Source: Hippopus hippopus
Lineage: Eukaryota; Mollusca; Bivalvia; Cardiida; Cardiidae
DNA: 64,000 nucleotides
Direction of reading: 5' to 3'
NCBI GenBank assembly: GCA_946811185.2
Contig: OX328104.1
Coordinates: 51,258,505-51,322,504 of the forward strand
The notes under the pieces are model-generated. The model was given only the letters and a program-made list of their open reading frames with translations, was not told the DNA's origin and ran no database searches. A program made the position numbers and the translations under genes. Positions 33,892-42,527 of the stretch are shown piece after piece (position 1 is the stretch's first letter; each line of letters opens with the position of its first letter).

Positions 33892-36480
33892 TTAGACATC
33901 GTTTTTGTTGATTCCCGACGGTTGTACTGTGCATAGTCTCCTTATCCAGTAGGTTTCACGTTCTTTTCGCTGTGAATCTGACCATGTCTCTTTGGCCTCA
34001 ATTACGCATAGTTCTACGTCTTCAAAAGAGTGTCCTGCAGTGTTGAAGTGTTTTGCCACAGGAGATCTGTTGAATTTGCGGGTCTTCCAGTCTGAGCGGT
34101 GCAGATTAATCCGTTTATTCAAGGCCTGTTTGGTTTCACCCACATACTGTTTATTGCATTCCTTGCAGCTGATAAGGTAAACAGCATTCATTGTTTTGCA
34201 ACTGAAAGTGCCTTTGATAGAAGACGTAGCCCCAAGCATAGATTTGAACGTTTGCAAAGGACGCATAATTTTGTAAGTCTGACAGCGTGATGTCTTGCAC
34301 GGACCTGAATACCCGATTATGTTTGGTTTGGCTTGGGAGTTTAGTTTTGCTCGTACAAGAATGTCCTTGAGGCTTTTTGGTCTCCTGTAGGCCACCAATG
34401 GTTTTTCGGGGAAAATTCTTTTTAATTTGCTTGAGGATTCAATTTCTGGCCAGTGTTGCTCAAGTATTTTGTGTATTTTTGGCATATCAGGATGGTAAGT
34501 GACAACAAAGGGAATTCTGTCAATTTGACTTGGCTTTGTCTTATAATTAAGAAGTTCTTTCCTTTTGGCCGCATTTGCCTTTGAGATGGCACTGGCTATA
34601 GATTTGATACTATATCCTCTGCTCTGGAGCTGTTTTGACAATTCGTTGGTGCGGACTTGGAAATCACATTCTCTAGAACATATTCTTCTTATCCATAGAG
34701 CCAGACTATAGGGTATGTTGTGGATACAGTGTTTTGGATGGCAACTAGAGGGTAAAAGATATTGGTGTTTGTCTGTTGGTTTAGAGTATAGATCTACAAT
34801 CAGCTTGCCAGATTCGATCTTTGAAACAGTGTCAAGAAAAATATGTTGTTCATTTGATATATCACTGGTAAACTTGATAGTGGGATGGAAATCATTGGCT
34901 TTTTCTAAAAAGGTTTGTAAGTTTTGTCGCCCATAGCACCATTGCATGTCAATGTCGTCAATGAAACGCAGCCAGAGATATGGCGTAAGTGGAACAGACG
35001 TTAGTAACCGTTTCTCCAGTTGTCCCATGAAGATATTGGCGTATGACGGGGCCATTTTTGTGCCCATCGCTGTGCCTTGTATTTGGAGATAGTGTTTGTT
35101 GTTAAATTCGAAATTGTTGCACTTCAATACGAGGAGTAGGAGCTCAATAAGTGTTTCTGTAGGAGGGACTTTAGTTTCTCTGCTGTCCCAGACTTCTTTG
35201 CAGGCTGCTACTCCGTCTTCATGGGGAATATTTGTGTATAGAGACGTTACATCCAGTGACACTAGAATTGTTTCGTTTGGGAGTGGATTAGACTCCACCT
35301 TTTTCAGGTAATCCGTCGTGTCTTGTACATATGATGGTAGCTTTTCTACGAAAGGTCTGAGATGATGGTCCACAAGTTCCGAAATACGTTCAGTTGGATG
35401 ACCGTTCGCAGATACAATGGGACGGCCTGGATTACCAGTCTTATGTATTTTAGGGAGGAGGTAGAACCTTCCTGCCTTTGGTTGTGACACGGAGAGATAT
35501 TCGAAATTTTCTTTGCTTATGTAACCCAAATTAAGCAATTTATTGAGAGTTTCAATGACTTTTGATTGGAATTCTAATGTTGGATCATAGTCCAATGGCT
35601 TGTAGAACTGTCGGTCTCCTAGTTGGCGTTCCGCTTCAGAAATGTAATGTTCTTTATCCAGGACCACGACTGCTGAACCTTTGTCTGCGGGTTTTATGAC
35701 TATGTCCATATTGTTTTTCAAGGTTTGAAGCGCTACCTTTTCTTTTTTGGTCATATTTTCCCGAGATCTGGTCTGCGGGATTGAAGAAGCAACATCGGAC
35801 TCAACGTTGTGAATGAAGGTCTCTAAAGCAACAGACTGTTTTGGTGGCTCCCATTTACTCTTGTTTCTGAACTTTGGGTACTTCGTATCCTCAGACTGGG
35901 AATGATATTGGCTTTCCTGGGAACTAAGACTCGGCGGTGGGTTGTTTGTCGATTCATCAAGTGGTGTGGAGCTGTTGTCATAAAGAGGTTCGGCTTTTGA
36001 AAAGTGTGACTTTAATCTGAGGCGTCTGCTAAAAGATTTGTTGTCTTTTATGAGTTGGCCACGGTCGAAATGTGGTGTTTTAGGACAGAAGTTTAGGCCT
36101 TTCGAGAGTAACGTGATTTCATTTTCTGACAGTTGGATACTCGACAAATTGACTACAACAGCGGTATTATTGTTGTTCGATCTCTGGTTGGGATTTCTGT
36201 GTTTGAAGGGGCGAGTTTTGCGGGACTTCGTCTTGGTTGTTTGGTTTACTGGGATTATTTTTTGCCTGACTTGATATGGCTCAACTTTTAATTTCGCTAG
36301 CTTTCGTGTTTTGGTATATGAGCAGGATTGTTGAACTGTACGCGTATGTTGTTCAACTCTGTTCGCTGCAAATGTGAAAGCATGGGGGTCTAAATTTTCT
36401 AGGAGATAAGATTTGGTGGAGTTTTGGTAGTCTTGAACACGTTTTGTCTGGTTTTCATAGTGTTCGATTAGTAGGTTCAT
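33892..36480 (-). CDS. Penelope-like reverse transcriptase with C-terminal GIY-YIG endonuclease
   Basis: 862-aa uninterrupted ORF. Residues 1-about 240 are a basic, low-complexity N-terminus. The RT core follows: 'KPADKGSAVVVLD', 'YLLPKIHKTGNPGRPIVS', motif A 'LVSLDVTSLYTNIP', motif B 'GTAMGTKMAPSYANIFMG', and motif C FIDD with the two aspartates at about residues 508-509 (34954-34968). Downstream 'FLDT' and a thumb-like region precede the GIY-YIG nuclease at about 766-860 ('AVYLISC', 'CNKQYVGET', conserved R, H and E). The 'C..C' pair inside the GIY-YIG segment is the zinc-binding variant seen in several PLE groups. The product nicks chromosomal DNA and primes reverse transcription of its own RNA (target-primed). 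No frameshift or stop is seen, and all RT and nuclease key residues I can check are present. Confidence 0.9.
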   Translation of the reverse strand: MNLLIEHYENQTKRVQDYQNSTKSYLLENLDPHAFTFAANRVEQHTRTVQQSCSYTKTRKLAKLKVEPYQVRQKIIPVNQTTKTKSRKTRPFKHRNPNQRSNNNNTAVVVNLSSIQLSENEITLLSKGLNFCPKTPHFDRGQLIKDNKSFSRRLRLKSHFSKAEPLYDNSSTPLDESTNNPPPSLSSQESQYHSQSEDTKYPKFRNKSKWEPPKQSVALETFIHNVESDVASSIPQTRSRENMTKKEKVALQTLKNNMDIVIKPADKGSAVVVLDKEHYISEAERQLGDRQFYKPLDYDPTLEFQSKVIETLNKLLNLGYISKENFEYLSVSQPKAGRFYLLPKIHKTGNPGRPIVSANGHPTERISELVDHHLRPFVEKLPSYVQDTTDYLKKVESNPLPNETILVSLDVTSLYTNIPHEDGVAACKEVWDSRETKVPPTETLIELLLLVLKCNNFEFNNKHYLQIQGTAMGTKMAPSYANIFMGQLEKRLLTSVPLTPYLWLRFIDDIDMQWCYGRQNLQTFLEKANDFHPTIKFTSDISNEQHIFLDTVSKIESGKLIVDLYSKPTDKHQYLLPSSCHPKHCIHNIPYSLALWIRRICSRECDFQVRTNELSKQLQSRGYSIKSIASAISKANAAKRKELLNYKTKPSQIDRIPFVVTYHPDMPKIHKILEQHWPEIESSSKLKRIFPEKPLVAYRRPKSLKDILVRAKLNSQAKPNIIGYSGPCKTSRCQTYKIMRPLQTFKSMLGATSSIKGTFSCKTMNAVYLISCKECNKQYVGETKQALNKRINLHRSDWKTRKFNRSPVAKHFNTAGHSFEDVELCVIEAKETWSDSQRKERETYWIRRLCTVQPSGINKNDV

Positions 36481-36755
36481 GAGCTGAAATGATGCTCCTA
36501 GCAGTGTGGAATTTCATCGAGACAAAAACCGTTTAGAGGGTTTCCCGGCCACATTAGGTTGGAGTCTGATTTTCAAACCAGTCGGTACTTTGGATTGTAG
36601 AATGCATTTTCTTAAAAAATCTGTGTGGCTGTCTAGCCTGGTTAGTTTGGCTGCGTTGTGCAGTAATTTTGCTTCAAATTGTGACGTCATCCGTCAGGTG
36701 AAGAGTAAAGGAAATTCGGATCAAGCGATACGCGATGTTCAAAGGTAGAGAATAA
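36481..36755 (-). promoter_or_regulatory. 5' leader of the PLE ORF
   Basis: 275 bp between the ORF start and the upstream PLTR. No strong core promoter was recognised; transcription probably starts in the PLTR (inference). Confidence 0.3.
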
Positions 36756-37126
36756 AGTTGAGAAAAATAGTAAAGAACATCAACGAATTTCCTTTAAGAC
36801 AACTGGATCCAGAGGATACATGAGTGCAAATGTTGGATTAAATATAAGTGAGAAATATAGTGTGCTCGAACAGTTGAAATAATAAATTTACCCAAGCGCT
36901 TTCGGCATACTGCCTACTTCCAGAATACACTAGTGTATTCCAGTAAATCAAATCAGCTGTCTATCCTATTTTCAGACAAAGCTATTTTGTCTAAGCTATT
37001 TTTAGATAAATACGCTTACACACTGAAGCCACTTTGGCTTATCAGTTAATTTCTAACCCCTGATGAAGGCAGTATGCCAAAAGCGCTTGGGTAAATTTAT
37101 TATTTCAACTGTTCGAGCACATTATA

Positions 37127-37130
<4 letters not shown>
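36756..37130 (-). repeat. Composite PLTR, 5' side: direct copy fused to inverted copy
   Basis: 36756-36915 repeats 33443-33603 directly but stops inside the ribozyme, before CTGATGA. It is joined at 36915/36916 to an inverse copy of 33540-33754. The joint sits within the ribozyme motif on one side. Confidence 0.75.
37048..37097 (+). ncRNA. Hammerhead-like motif with mutated core
   Basis: Inverse copy of 33573-33622: CTGATGA is kept (37060-37066) but the conserved GAAA reads AAAA (37079-37082). The changed G is a core residue in hammerheads, so this copy should be inactive. Confidence 0.55.
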
Positions 37131-37218
<88 letters not shown>

Positions 37219-37232
37219 GTGTGTGTGTGTGT
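37131..37232. repeat. Compound (CA)n(TA)n(CA)n(TG)n microsatellite at PLE right border
   Basis: Alternating dinucleotide runs directly after the PLTR. The 153-codon open frame that starts at 37063 runs through it and is not a gene. Confidence 0.85.
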
Positions 37233-38204
37233 GCTTTTAAACCTTTTTAGGGAACTTACATCCAAATCCAGTACAGTCCTTTTTTGTATGCGTGGATATA
37301 TGCGCGTGTCGAAAAGTTTGCGAATTACCGATTACAGACATTTTGCGAAAGGAATTTTTTGCGAATTCAAGACACTCGTTATTTATAAGTATACTTGTGG
37401 TATAATACACGAACAGAAAAATTCGCGAAATCGCAAAAATTTCCACGTTGCAAAATGTTCCACTTATACAGTATTCCCCGTGGCGTACCCCCTCCGCATA
37501 GCAACGTATAACAATATTACGTAAAGCACGAGAAATGTAGGGTAAATTACGTCATATTTCCATCTGGTCAAGAGGCATGCGCATTTTAACTATGTAACTA
37601 GTGCGCGGGAACTACTGTTTCCGCCTTCAATTGAAGAGTTAGAATATAAAATCGGTATTTCTCATTAGTCGTAACCGTGAAATATCGAAAAATATTTCAC
37701 CGCTATTTCTCGATAAACCACCGGAAAGCATTAAATAATGTGTGATATTTCAGCGGGTATTCGACGATGTCAAAATGACAGGACCCTCGATAGTTTTCTT
37801 ACGTTACAAGGTTTAGGTGATCCATTTCGACTGGGATACCGACTGAGTCTGAATTTTTATCCCGATGTTTAATAATAATAAATCCCAAAGGAATCAATCA
37901 TTTCTCACCGCTGAAAATCGGCTTTTTTGTAATTTCCACGGTTTAAACTATATGCCGTCACATAATGCTTTTAAATCTCAAACGTTTCTAGTGAAACAAG
38001 AAGGCAGTCTGAAGGACAGCTATATCCCCTGCCGTCCTCGTCCAGGGTATAATTCCCGCTGGACCTAACCAGTACTTCATTGCACTGGGCCTTTTCTAAT
38101 TACCCTTCCGTCGTCATATCATGACTGGAACACTGTTAACTGACATAAAACACCAAGCCATTCATCCATCCATATAAGGGTTGCAACATGCGAAAAGGGG
38201 AATT
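37233..38204. other. Stretch between PLE and Polinton; SINE-like tail
   Basis: No gene. At about 38040-38175 there is a SINE-like segment ('aacactgttaactgacataa') ending in an (atcc)n tail. Confidence 0.35.
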
Positions 38205-38210
38205 CGGGCA
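38205..38210. repeat. Polinton target-site duplication, left (cgggca)
   Basis: Six bases before the TIR. The right partner at 54436-54441 is cgcgca, differing at one base. Polintons make 6-bp duplications. Confidence 0.55.
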
Positions 38211-38832
38211 AGTAGATAAGAAAAGAGAGTTCTAGGCCGTCACCAATTTAACCATCCCTCATGCTTAAATTTTAACCTCATAACTAAGATCCTAAGTTAA
38301 CCATGTTATGCTTAATATAATAATTTAACCATCAATATGCTTAAATTATTGTTATAACCATGTCTGTGCTTAAAACAAAACTCAACCATGTCTGTAGTTA
38401 AGTCAATGTCTCAACCATGTTGTGCTTGAAACTAGGTTTAACCATATTCTAGGTTAGTTTCTTAGCAGACTGGAATTAACCATAGTCCAAAAATCACCTG
38501 CGTTTCTTCGCGAAGCGGCTACGTACGTATTTTTATACGGAAATTATTTTTTTAAATTAATTTTTTTTTGTTTGTAAATCGGTTTATGGTGTGAGGCAAG
38601 CATATATAAATAAAAAAAATCCAGACAAATCGCTCATATATCTATATGAGCAATTTTAATAGTTTTTTTAATATTTTGTGTGGTATGCATCAACTACGAT
38701 ACCCAATTTTCTTTTGCGAGCTCATACAATTTTTTATTCTTCATGTTTTTTAATTTTATAATGTCCCCAGGCTAATGTGTCAATTTTGTTTTCCAAAACA
38801 TATCGTTTATCGTCATCCGCGCTTAACGCTAT
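38211..38832 (+). repeat. Polinton left TIR (about 622 bp)
   Basis: Inverse of 53732-54435 with few mismatches. Its inner end (38734-38832) is an inverted copy of the last 33 codons of the polymerase gene. At 38249-38485 it holds about eight subterminal 'aaccat' iterons spaced mostly about 20-40 bp apart. Confidence 0.9.
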
Positions 38833-38855
38833 ACAGAAAATATTTTCTATATAAA

Positions 38856-39395
38856 ATGGGATCACTAATCAAAACTACTTCAAACTATATTAGTAAAAAT
38901 AAAAAGATAGTAATTTTCTATGATATTAATGAAAAATGTCATGTAGAAGCATTACGAAAGATAAAACATGCTTGGTTTTATGAATATACTAAATTTAAGA
39001 AGAGGATGAATAGGATAGAGAAGAAAGAAAAAGTATTTTATATAAGCATTTGTTATGTAGGTTATCCATCAATATTAATGATGGTAGATGATACTCATGA
39101 TGAGGATTTCATGCTACGACAATTTGATCATTATTTAAATAAGGAGGCTAACTTTAAGAGAAAGAATTTAAGAATGTTTGATCAAATAGAAAAAGGATAT
39201 TATGCTCAAATCCCTTTTTCACCATATATAGTATTTGAATGTTTACAATCTGATAGTGATTTAAACATGGATAGATTTCACTTTTATATAAAAAGGAAAT
39301 GGAAACCAGATAGACTATATTCAAAGAATTTTGATGAAGAAAATATATGTAAAAGTTGTGACCAACAAAAAATAAATTTTGATAGTTTTTTGTAA
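38856..39395 (+). CDS. Left-end protein of unknown function, 179 aa
   Basis: The only rightward gene in the left arm, starting 23 bp inside the TIR. The open frame extends upstream to 38775, but the ATG at 38856 is preferred: it follows 'ctatataaa', the start signal seen before the other genes, and the upstream part lies in TIR sequence. The protein is rich in lysine, aromatic and acidic residues, with no signal peptide or membrane segment. It ends in a C-x2-C pair ('ICKSC') that may be half of a zinc site. I recognise no family. Its position between TIR and fibre suggests an accessory or early function; this is inference only. The gene is intact. Confidence 0.65.
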   Translation: MGSLIKTTSNYISKNKKIVIFYDINEKCHVEALRKIKHAWFYEYTKFKKRMNRIEKKEKVFYISICYVGYPSILMMVDDTHDEDFMLRQFDHYLNKEANFKRKNLRMFDQIEKGYYAQIPFSPYIVFECLQSDSDLNMDRFHFYIKRKWKPDRLYSKNFDEENICKSCDQQKINFDSFL

Positions 39396-39429
39396 GTATT
39401 TGTTTAAAACTTTTGAATGCCCGAAGCGT

Positions 39430-39462
39430 AAAATATAACTTTTTTACATAAAGTTATATTTT
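39430..39462. terminator. Stem-loop between convergent genes
   Basis: Perfect 12-bp arms 'aaaatataactt' (39430-39441) and 'aagttatatttt' (39451-39462) with a 9-base loop, placed exactly between the convergent left-end gene and fibre gene. A bidirectional transcript-end signal is the likely role (inference). Confidence 0.5.
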
Positions 39463-40659
39463 TTACAAGTCTAACTCTATCAAAATAGATATGTAAGCGT
39501 GTGTTACATCACGGTTGTCTGATCTTGAAATAAAGTTTATGATGTCACATTGCTTTACCTCCAACGCCGTTGGAAAAACCGTACAGCTACAAATTTCGTC
39601 AGCTTTGTTAATAATAGAGTAATTAACCTGCTCCAATCCGTTTACTAAAATATTAACTTTTACCTCTTCTGGTGCGTTAGGTTTATTTTTAACAATTGTT
39701 AAACTTCCTCTTATAATTCTACCCGGCGCACTCATACAGTAACCTCCTAAACCATGTTTGCGACCCGAATTACCATTACCGAATGAGAACTCATAATTAC
39801 CATCTCCAATTGGACTTTGTTCTTCAGCCCACACGGTTATAATGGGTTTAGGGCCAATAAGCCTTGGTGCTATTACTTTATTAGCGTCTACGTAAGCCTT
39901 GGTTGCCGCATCTTGTGGATCCTTTGGTTCTGCAATATTTTTTAAAAATTTATTATTCATATCTATATCTTTAACAGCAGAATAAGTTCCTTGCGATGTT
40001 TTTAATATTGCGCCACTCCCTGAATAACTTTTAACGGATTCTATATTTCGGTCTACGTAATATTTATTTACAGCTTGATGGTGTTCTAAAGGTTGTCCAA
40101 GGTTGGAAATCCTTCGCCCACCCATAGAGATATCACCAACTGCCATATACTCACCAGCTCCATAAACGAAGGCTCTATTTGCACTATCTACGTATTTTTT
40201 AGTAGCAGCATCTTGAGCATCCGCGGGATCTATAAGATTTGTTAAAGTATACCCCCGCATATCTATATCAGCAACAGCGGAAAAAGTGCCATCATATTGT
40301 CTTACTATTGCTCTTTCACTTCTATCTAAGTATTTTTTAGTAGCAGCTTCGTTCGGTTCTGTTGGTTCTTTAACGTTTCTTATCTTATTGAAACCCATAT
40401 TTAGAAATCCAAGAACATGATAACCTCCATTTTCTTTTAAAAATCCTCCGGAATTATCATCAACATAATTTTTAGTCGCTACGTCTTGAGGATTTACCGG
40501 ATTACTAACCCTCGTTAATGTATTACCATTCATGTTTATAGAACCTGTAACAGTGGTTGTTCCATCTTTACGTAAAAAATTATTATTTATGTAAGCGAAT
40601 GACACTCCATCACCACTTGTTTTAACATCTTTCATTCGTCCGAATTTATCAACAGGCAT
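39463..40659 (-). CDS. Fibre-like virion protein with phage-tail-type shaft repeats
   Basis: 398 aa. After a short N-terminus come five repeats of about 45 residues (roughly 40-67, 86-112, 131-158, 176-203, 229-258), each with a 'DIDM.g..L.Nl..P..pqDAATKkYVD'-like pattern. This pattern is familiar from bacteriophage tail fibres, where it forms trimeric shaft segments. Residues about 264-398 are a globular, beta-rich, glycine-containing head, plausibly the receptor-binding knob. It would sit on the penton vertices and attach to host cells. Start ATG follows 'tattaaaa', 8 bp after the protease stop, so it is the last gene of the leftward block. The gene is intact. Confidence 0.75.
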   Translation of the reverse strand: MPVDKFGRMKDVKTSGDGVSFAYINNNFLRKDGTTTVTGSINMNGNTLTRVSNPVNPQDVATKNYVDDNSGGFLKENGGYHVLGFLNMGFNKIRNVKEPTEPNEAATKKYLDRSERAIVRQYDGTFSAVADIDMRGYTLTNLIDPADAQDAATKKYVDSANRAFVYGAGEYMAVGDISMGGRRISNLGQPLEHHQAVNKYYVDRNIESVKSYSGSGAILKTSQGTYSAVKDIDMNNKFLKNIAEPKDPQDAATKAYVDANKVIAPRLIGPKPIITVWAEEQSPIGDGNYEFSFGNGNSGRKHGLGGYCMSAPGRIIRGSLTIVKNKPNAPEEVKVNILVNGLEQVNYSIINKADEICSCTVFPTALEVKQCDIINFISRSDNRDVTHAYISILIELDL

Positions 40660-40667
40660 TTTTAATA

Positions 40668-41084
40668 CTAAAATAATTTATTTATCACTGTTTGAAACCT
40701 TTTACCCGAGCCCAACTCTTTAAGAATGTACAAACATAAATGCCCGCAAAATACTTGTCCGGCTTGTTGTAATTGATCAGTATTGTAATGTATTGGGCTT
40801 TTTAGGTACTCTGGAATTTCAATAGGTGGTTGTATACCATAACTGTCAAAATAAATTTTAGTTTTACCGTTTTTATACCAAGCAACCCAATGTGTACCAG
40901 GACCACCACTTTTATCAAAGTTTACTATACCGCATTCCTTTTTATTTGGTTTTCTCGGTAATGTATCTAGTAAAAATACTCCTCTAAAAGAAGAAATCTT
41001 TAATCTTTTTGCCGCATCTTCCAATTCAAAATTGTTCAACGGTTTATTTGGTAACATTACGTTTTCAATTGAAATATCTAACAT
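40668..41084 (-). CDS. Adenain-like cysteine protease (virion maturation)
   Basis: 138 aa, short like Polinton proteases. The catalytic set is visible: His65 in 'GTHWVAWY', Asp80 in 'YFDSYG', a glutamine at about 110, and nucleophile Cys113 in 'FCGHLCLY'. This is the C5/Ulp1-type order H-D-Q-C of the adenovirus protease. It would cleave precursor minor-virion proteins during maturation; a candidate site is present in the pX-like protein (44129-44713). Start follows 'ctataaaaa', which overlaps the stop of the integrase frame (41088-41090). All catalytic residues are kept and the frame is open. Confidence 0.88.
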   Translation of the reverse strand: MLDISIENVMLPNKPLNNFELEDAAKRLKISSFRGVFLLDTLPRKPNKKECGIVNFDKSGGPGTHWVAWYKNGKTKIYFDSYGIQPPIEIPEYLKSPIHYNTDQLQQAGQVFCGHLCLYILKELGSGKRFQTVINKLF

Positions 41085-41087
41085 TTT

Positions 41088-41999
41088 TTATAGCGAAATA
41101 TTTATAATATCTTTATTATCAACCCATGAATTAAACTCATCGGGATAACCTTTCCACTTTACAAGAGATTTCTTTTTTCCTTTTTTAATAACCTTTTCTA
41201 TCCTACACAACTCTTGAATAGTTTTTTGCAGTTCGGGTTCATAAAATGTACCTTGTATTTCTTCTCTATTAAGATCTTCAATTTTATATGTTATGGGCGA
41301 TGTATGTTTTACTTCAGAAACTGTAAAAACCTCTTCAGTCCATCTGGTGGTATAACCTTTCTCAAAAGTCTTTTTCTTTCTAGTTATCCTTACTTTGTCA
41401 CCAACGGAAAACTTAGGCTTTATATCTTTTATTTCGAGATGATCGGGGTAAAGATTTCTCGCAACTTTGGTTTCATTTTCTTATTTACTCGCATTTACTG
41501 GAGTCATCTTAATAGAAGAATGCCTCGTGTTATTATATTCTTTAACGAGACCCGATAACACGTCAATGTAAACGTTTGTGGAGTTAGCAGAAAAATACTT
41601 CCACATTTTTTCTTTCATTGTTCTAATCCATCTCTCAACAACGCTAGATTTTTCCTTATTTTCAGTGGAATATAATTCAACCAAGTCTTTAACATCTTTG
41701 TTATAAAACTCTTTGCCCTTATCCACCCACATTTTTTCAGGTTTTCTCTTCTTAAAAATACTCTTTAGTGCTATAGCAACAGATTTTCCCGTTTTATCTT
41801 TTAATGGTACTAACCATCCGTATTTTGAAAAGATGTCAATGACAGCGAGAAGATATTTAACACCACGATTAAACTTAGAAAATGCTTGCATGTCTACTAA
41901 ATCCGCAGCCTATATTCTATCTGTACCGTTTACTCTAACTCTCCTTCTCTCAAATTTTCTTTTTACGGGTTTATGTAATTCTTCCGCTAAATTTATCAT
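41088..41999 (-). pseudogene. Retroviral-type integrase with C-terminal chromodomain (two stops, one deletion)
   Basis: One reading frame of 304 codons interrupted by TAG at 41910-41912 (codon 30, at a spot where the family has tryptophan) and TAA at 41481-41483. The catalytic D, D and E are visible: D33, D93 ('WVDKGKEF') and E122 ('VVERW'). The spacing D93-E122 is only 28 residues instead of about 35, so a small in-frame deletion is likely. The C-terminal 39 codons form a chromodomain ('EKVIKKG', 'LVKWKGYP', 'SWVD'). The enzyme would insert the element and the chromodomain would steer it to modified histones. Its start overlaps the stop of the phospholipase gene by four bases (ATGA at 41996-41999). 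Different stop codons argue against recoding. Confidence 0.9.
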
Positions 42000-42493
42000 G
42001 CTGAAATTTTTTTTTTAACCCCCATTCCAAATTTCATCTTTGTTCCAATAAGCCTACTAACGATGGACTTATCCATTTTTTCTCTAATAGTAGGATTGTA
42101 AATCCCTTCTAACTCTGTTAACATATTTTTATCACACACTGCGTTACTGACTTCAGTAGTAAGATTTTTTAAATAACAAACATCATGATGATAAGCAGCT
42201 TTATCAACGCGGTTTATTGGCTTACTCCAATCCTTTGGTGTTAAATCTGGGTTGAGTCTTTTTTTTAATTTAGTGCCGGGTCCCGTAAAATTATGCCCAG
42301 GGAGATGCATTTCAAAAGGTAAATTATTTATAGCTTTATTTAGCAATGATCCGCCCTTTGCCGTCTTAACAAACTGAGTTTTAGTTGTTCCACAAACCAC
42401 ACATTTCCCACGTTTCATATTTCTTCTGTTTTTAGTAACAACATATTCTATGTTGTTTGTATCAGTAAGTTTTTTACATTTAACGCAATACAT
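41996..42493 (-). CDS. Zinc-ribbon plus parvovirus-type phospholipase A2 protein
   Basis: 165 aa. The N-terminus has two C-x2-C pairs (C3, C6 and C31, C34), a zinc ribbon. Residues about 58-125 match the phospholipase A2 domain otherwise known from parvovirus VP1: calcium loop 'GPGT' at 71-74 and catalytic His-Asp at 103-104 in 'AAYHHDVCY'. In parvoviruses this activity opens the endosome, so a membrane-penetration role in the virion is likely. First gene of the leftward block, divergent from the ATPase gene over 34 bp. Start follows 'ttataaataaaaa'. The gene is intact with catalytic residues retained. Confidence 0.82.
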   Translation of the reverse strand: MYCVKCKKLTDTNNIEYVVTKNRRNMKRGKCVVCGTTKTQFVKTAKGGSLLNKAINNLPFEMHLPGHNFTGPGTKLKKRLNPDLTPKDWSKPINRVDKAAYHHDVCYLKNLTTEVSNAVCDKNMLTELEGIYNPTIREKMDKSIVSRLIGTKMKFGMGVKKKISA

Positions 42494-42527
42494 TTTTTAT
42501 TTATAAAAATTAAAAAAGTTATATAAA
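42494..42527. promoter_or_regulatory. 34-bp divergent promoter region
   Basis: The only space between the leftward phospholipase gene and the rightward ATPase gene. It contains TATAAA-like sequence for each direction ('ttatataaaATG' rightward, 'tttataaataaaaaATG' leftward). Confidence 0.55.

Larger units (their letters stand above)
33443..37130 (-). mobile_element. Penelope-like element with inverted and direct terminal repeats
   Basis: The minus-strand ORF (33892-36480) is flanked by related termini. The 33443-33603 segment recurs directly at 36756-36915, and 33540-33754 recurs in inverse at 36916-37130 (215 bp each). This mixed direct/inverted PLTR arrangement, together with RT plus GIY-YIG, is typical of Penelope-like elements. 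The insertion lies between CA/TA microsatellites on both sides, so the target duplication cannot be read. Because the ORF is uninterrupted the copy may be young. Confidence 0.85.

Noticed and set aside
37063..37524. 153-codon ORF
   Set aside because: It runs through the PLTR and a (CA)n(TA)n microsatellite, giving a His-Thr and Tyr-Ile repeat; not a gene.
38775..38855. Upstream start of the left-end gene
   Set aside because: These codons lie mostly in TIR sequence that is the inverse of the polymerase end, and the better start signal is at 38856.
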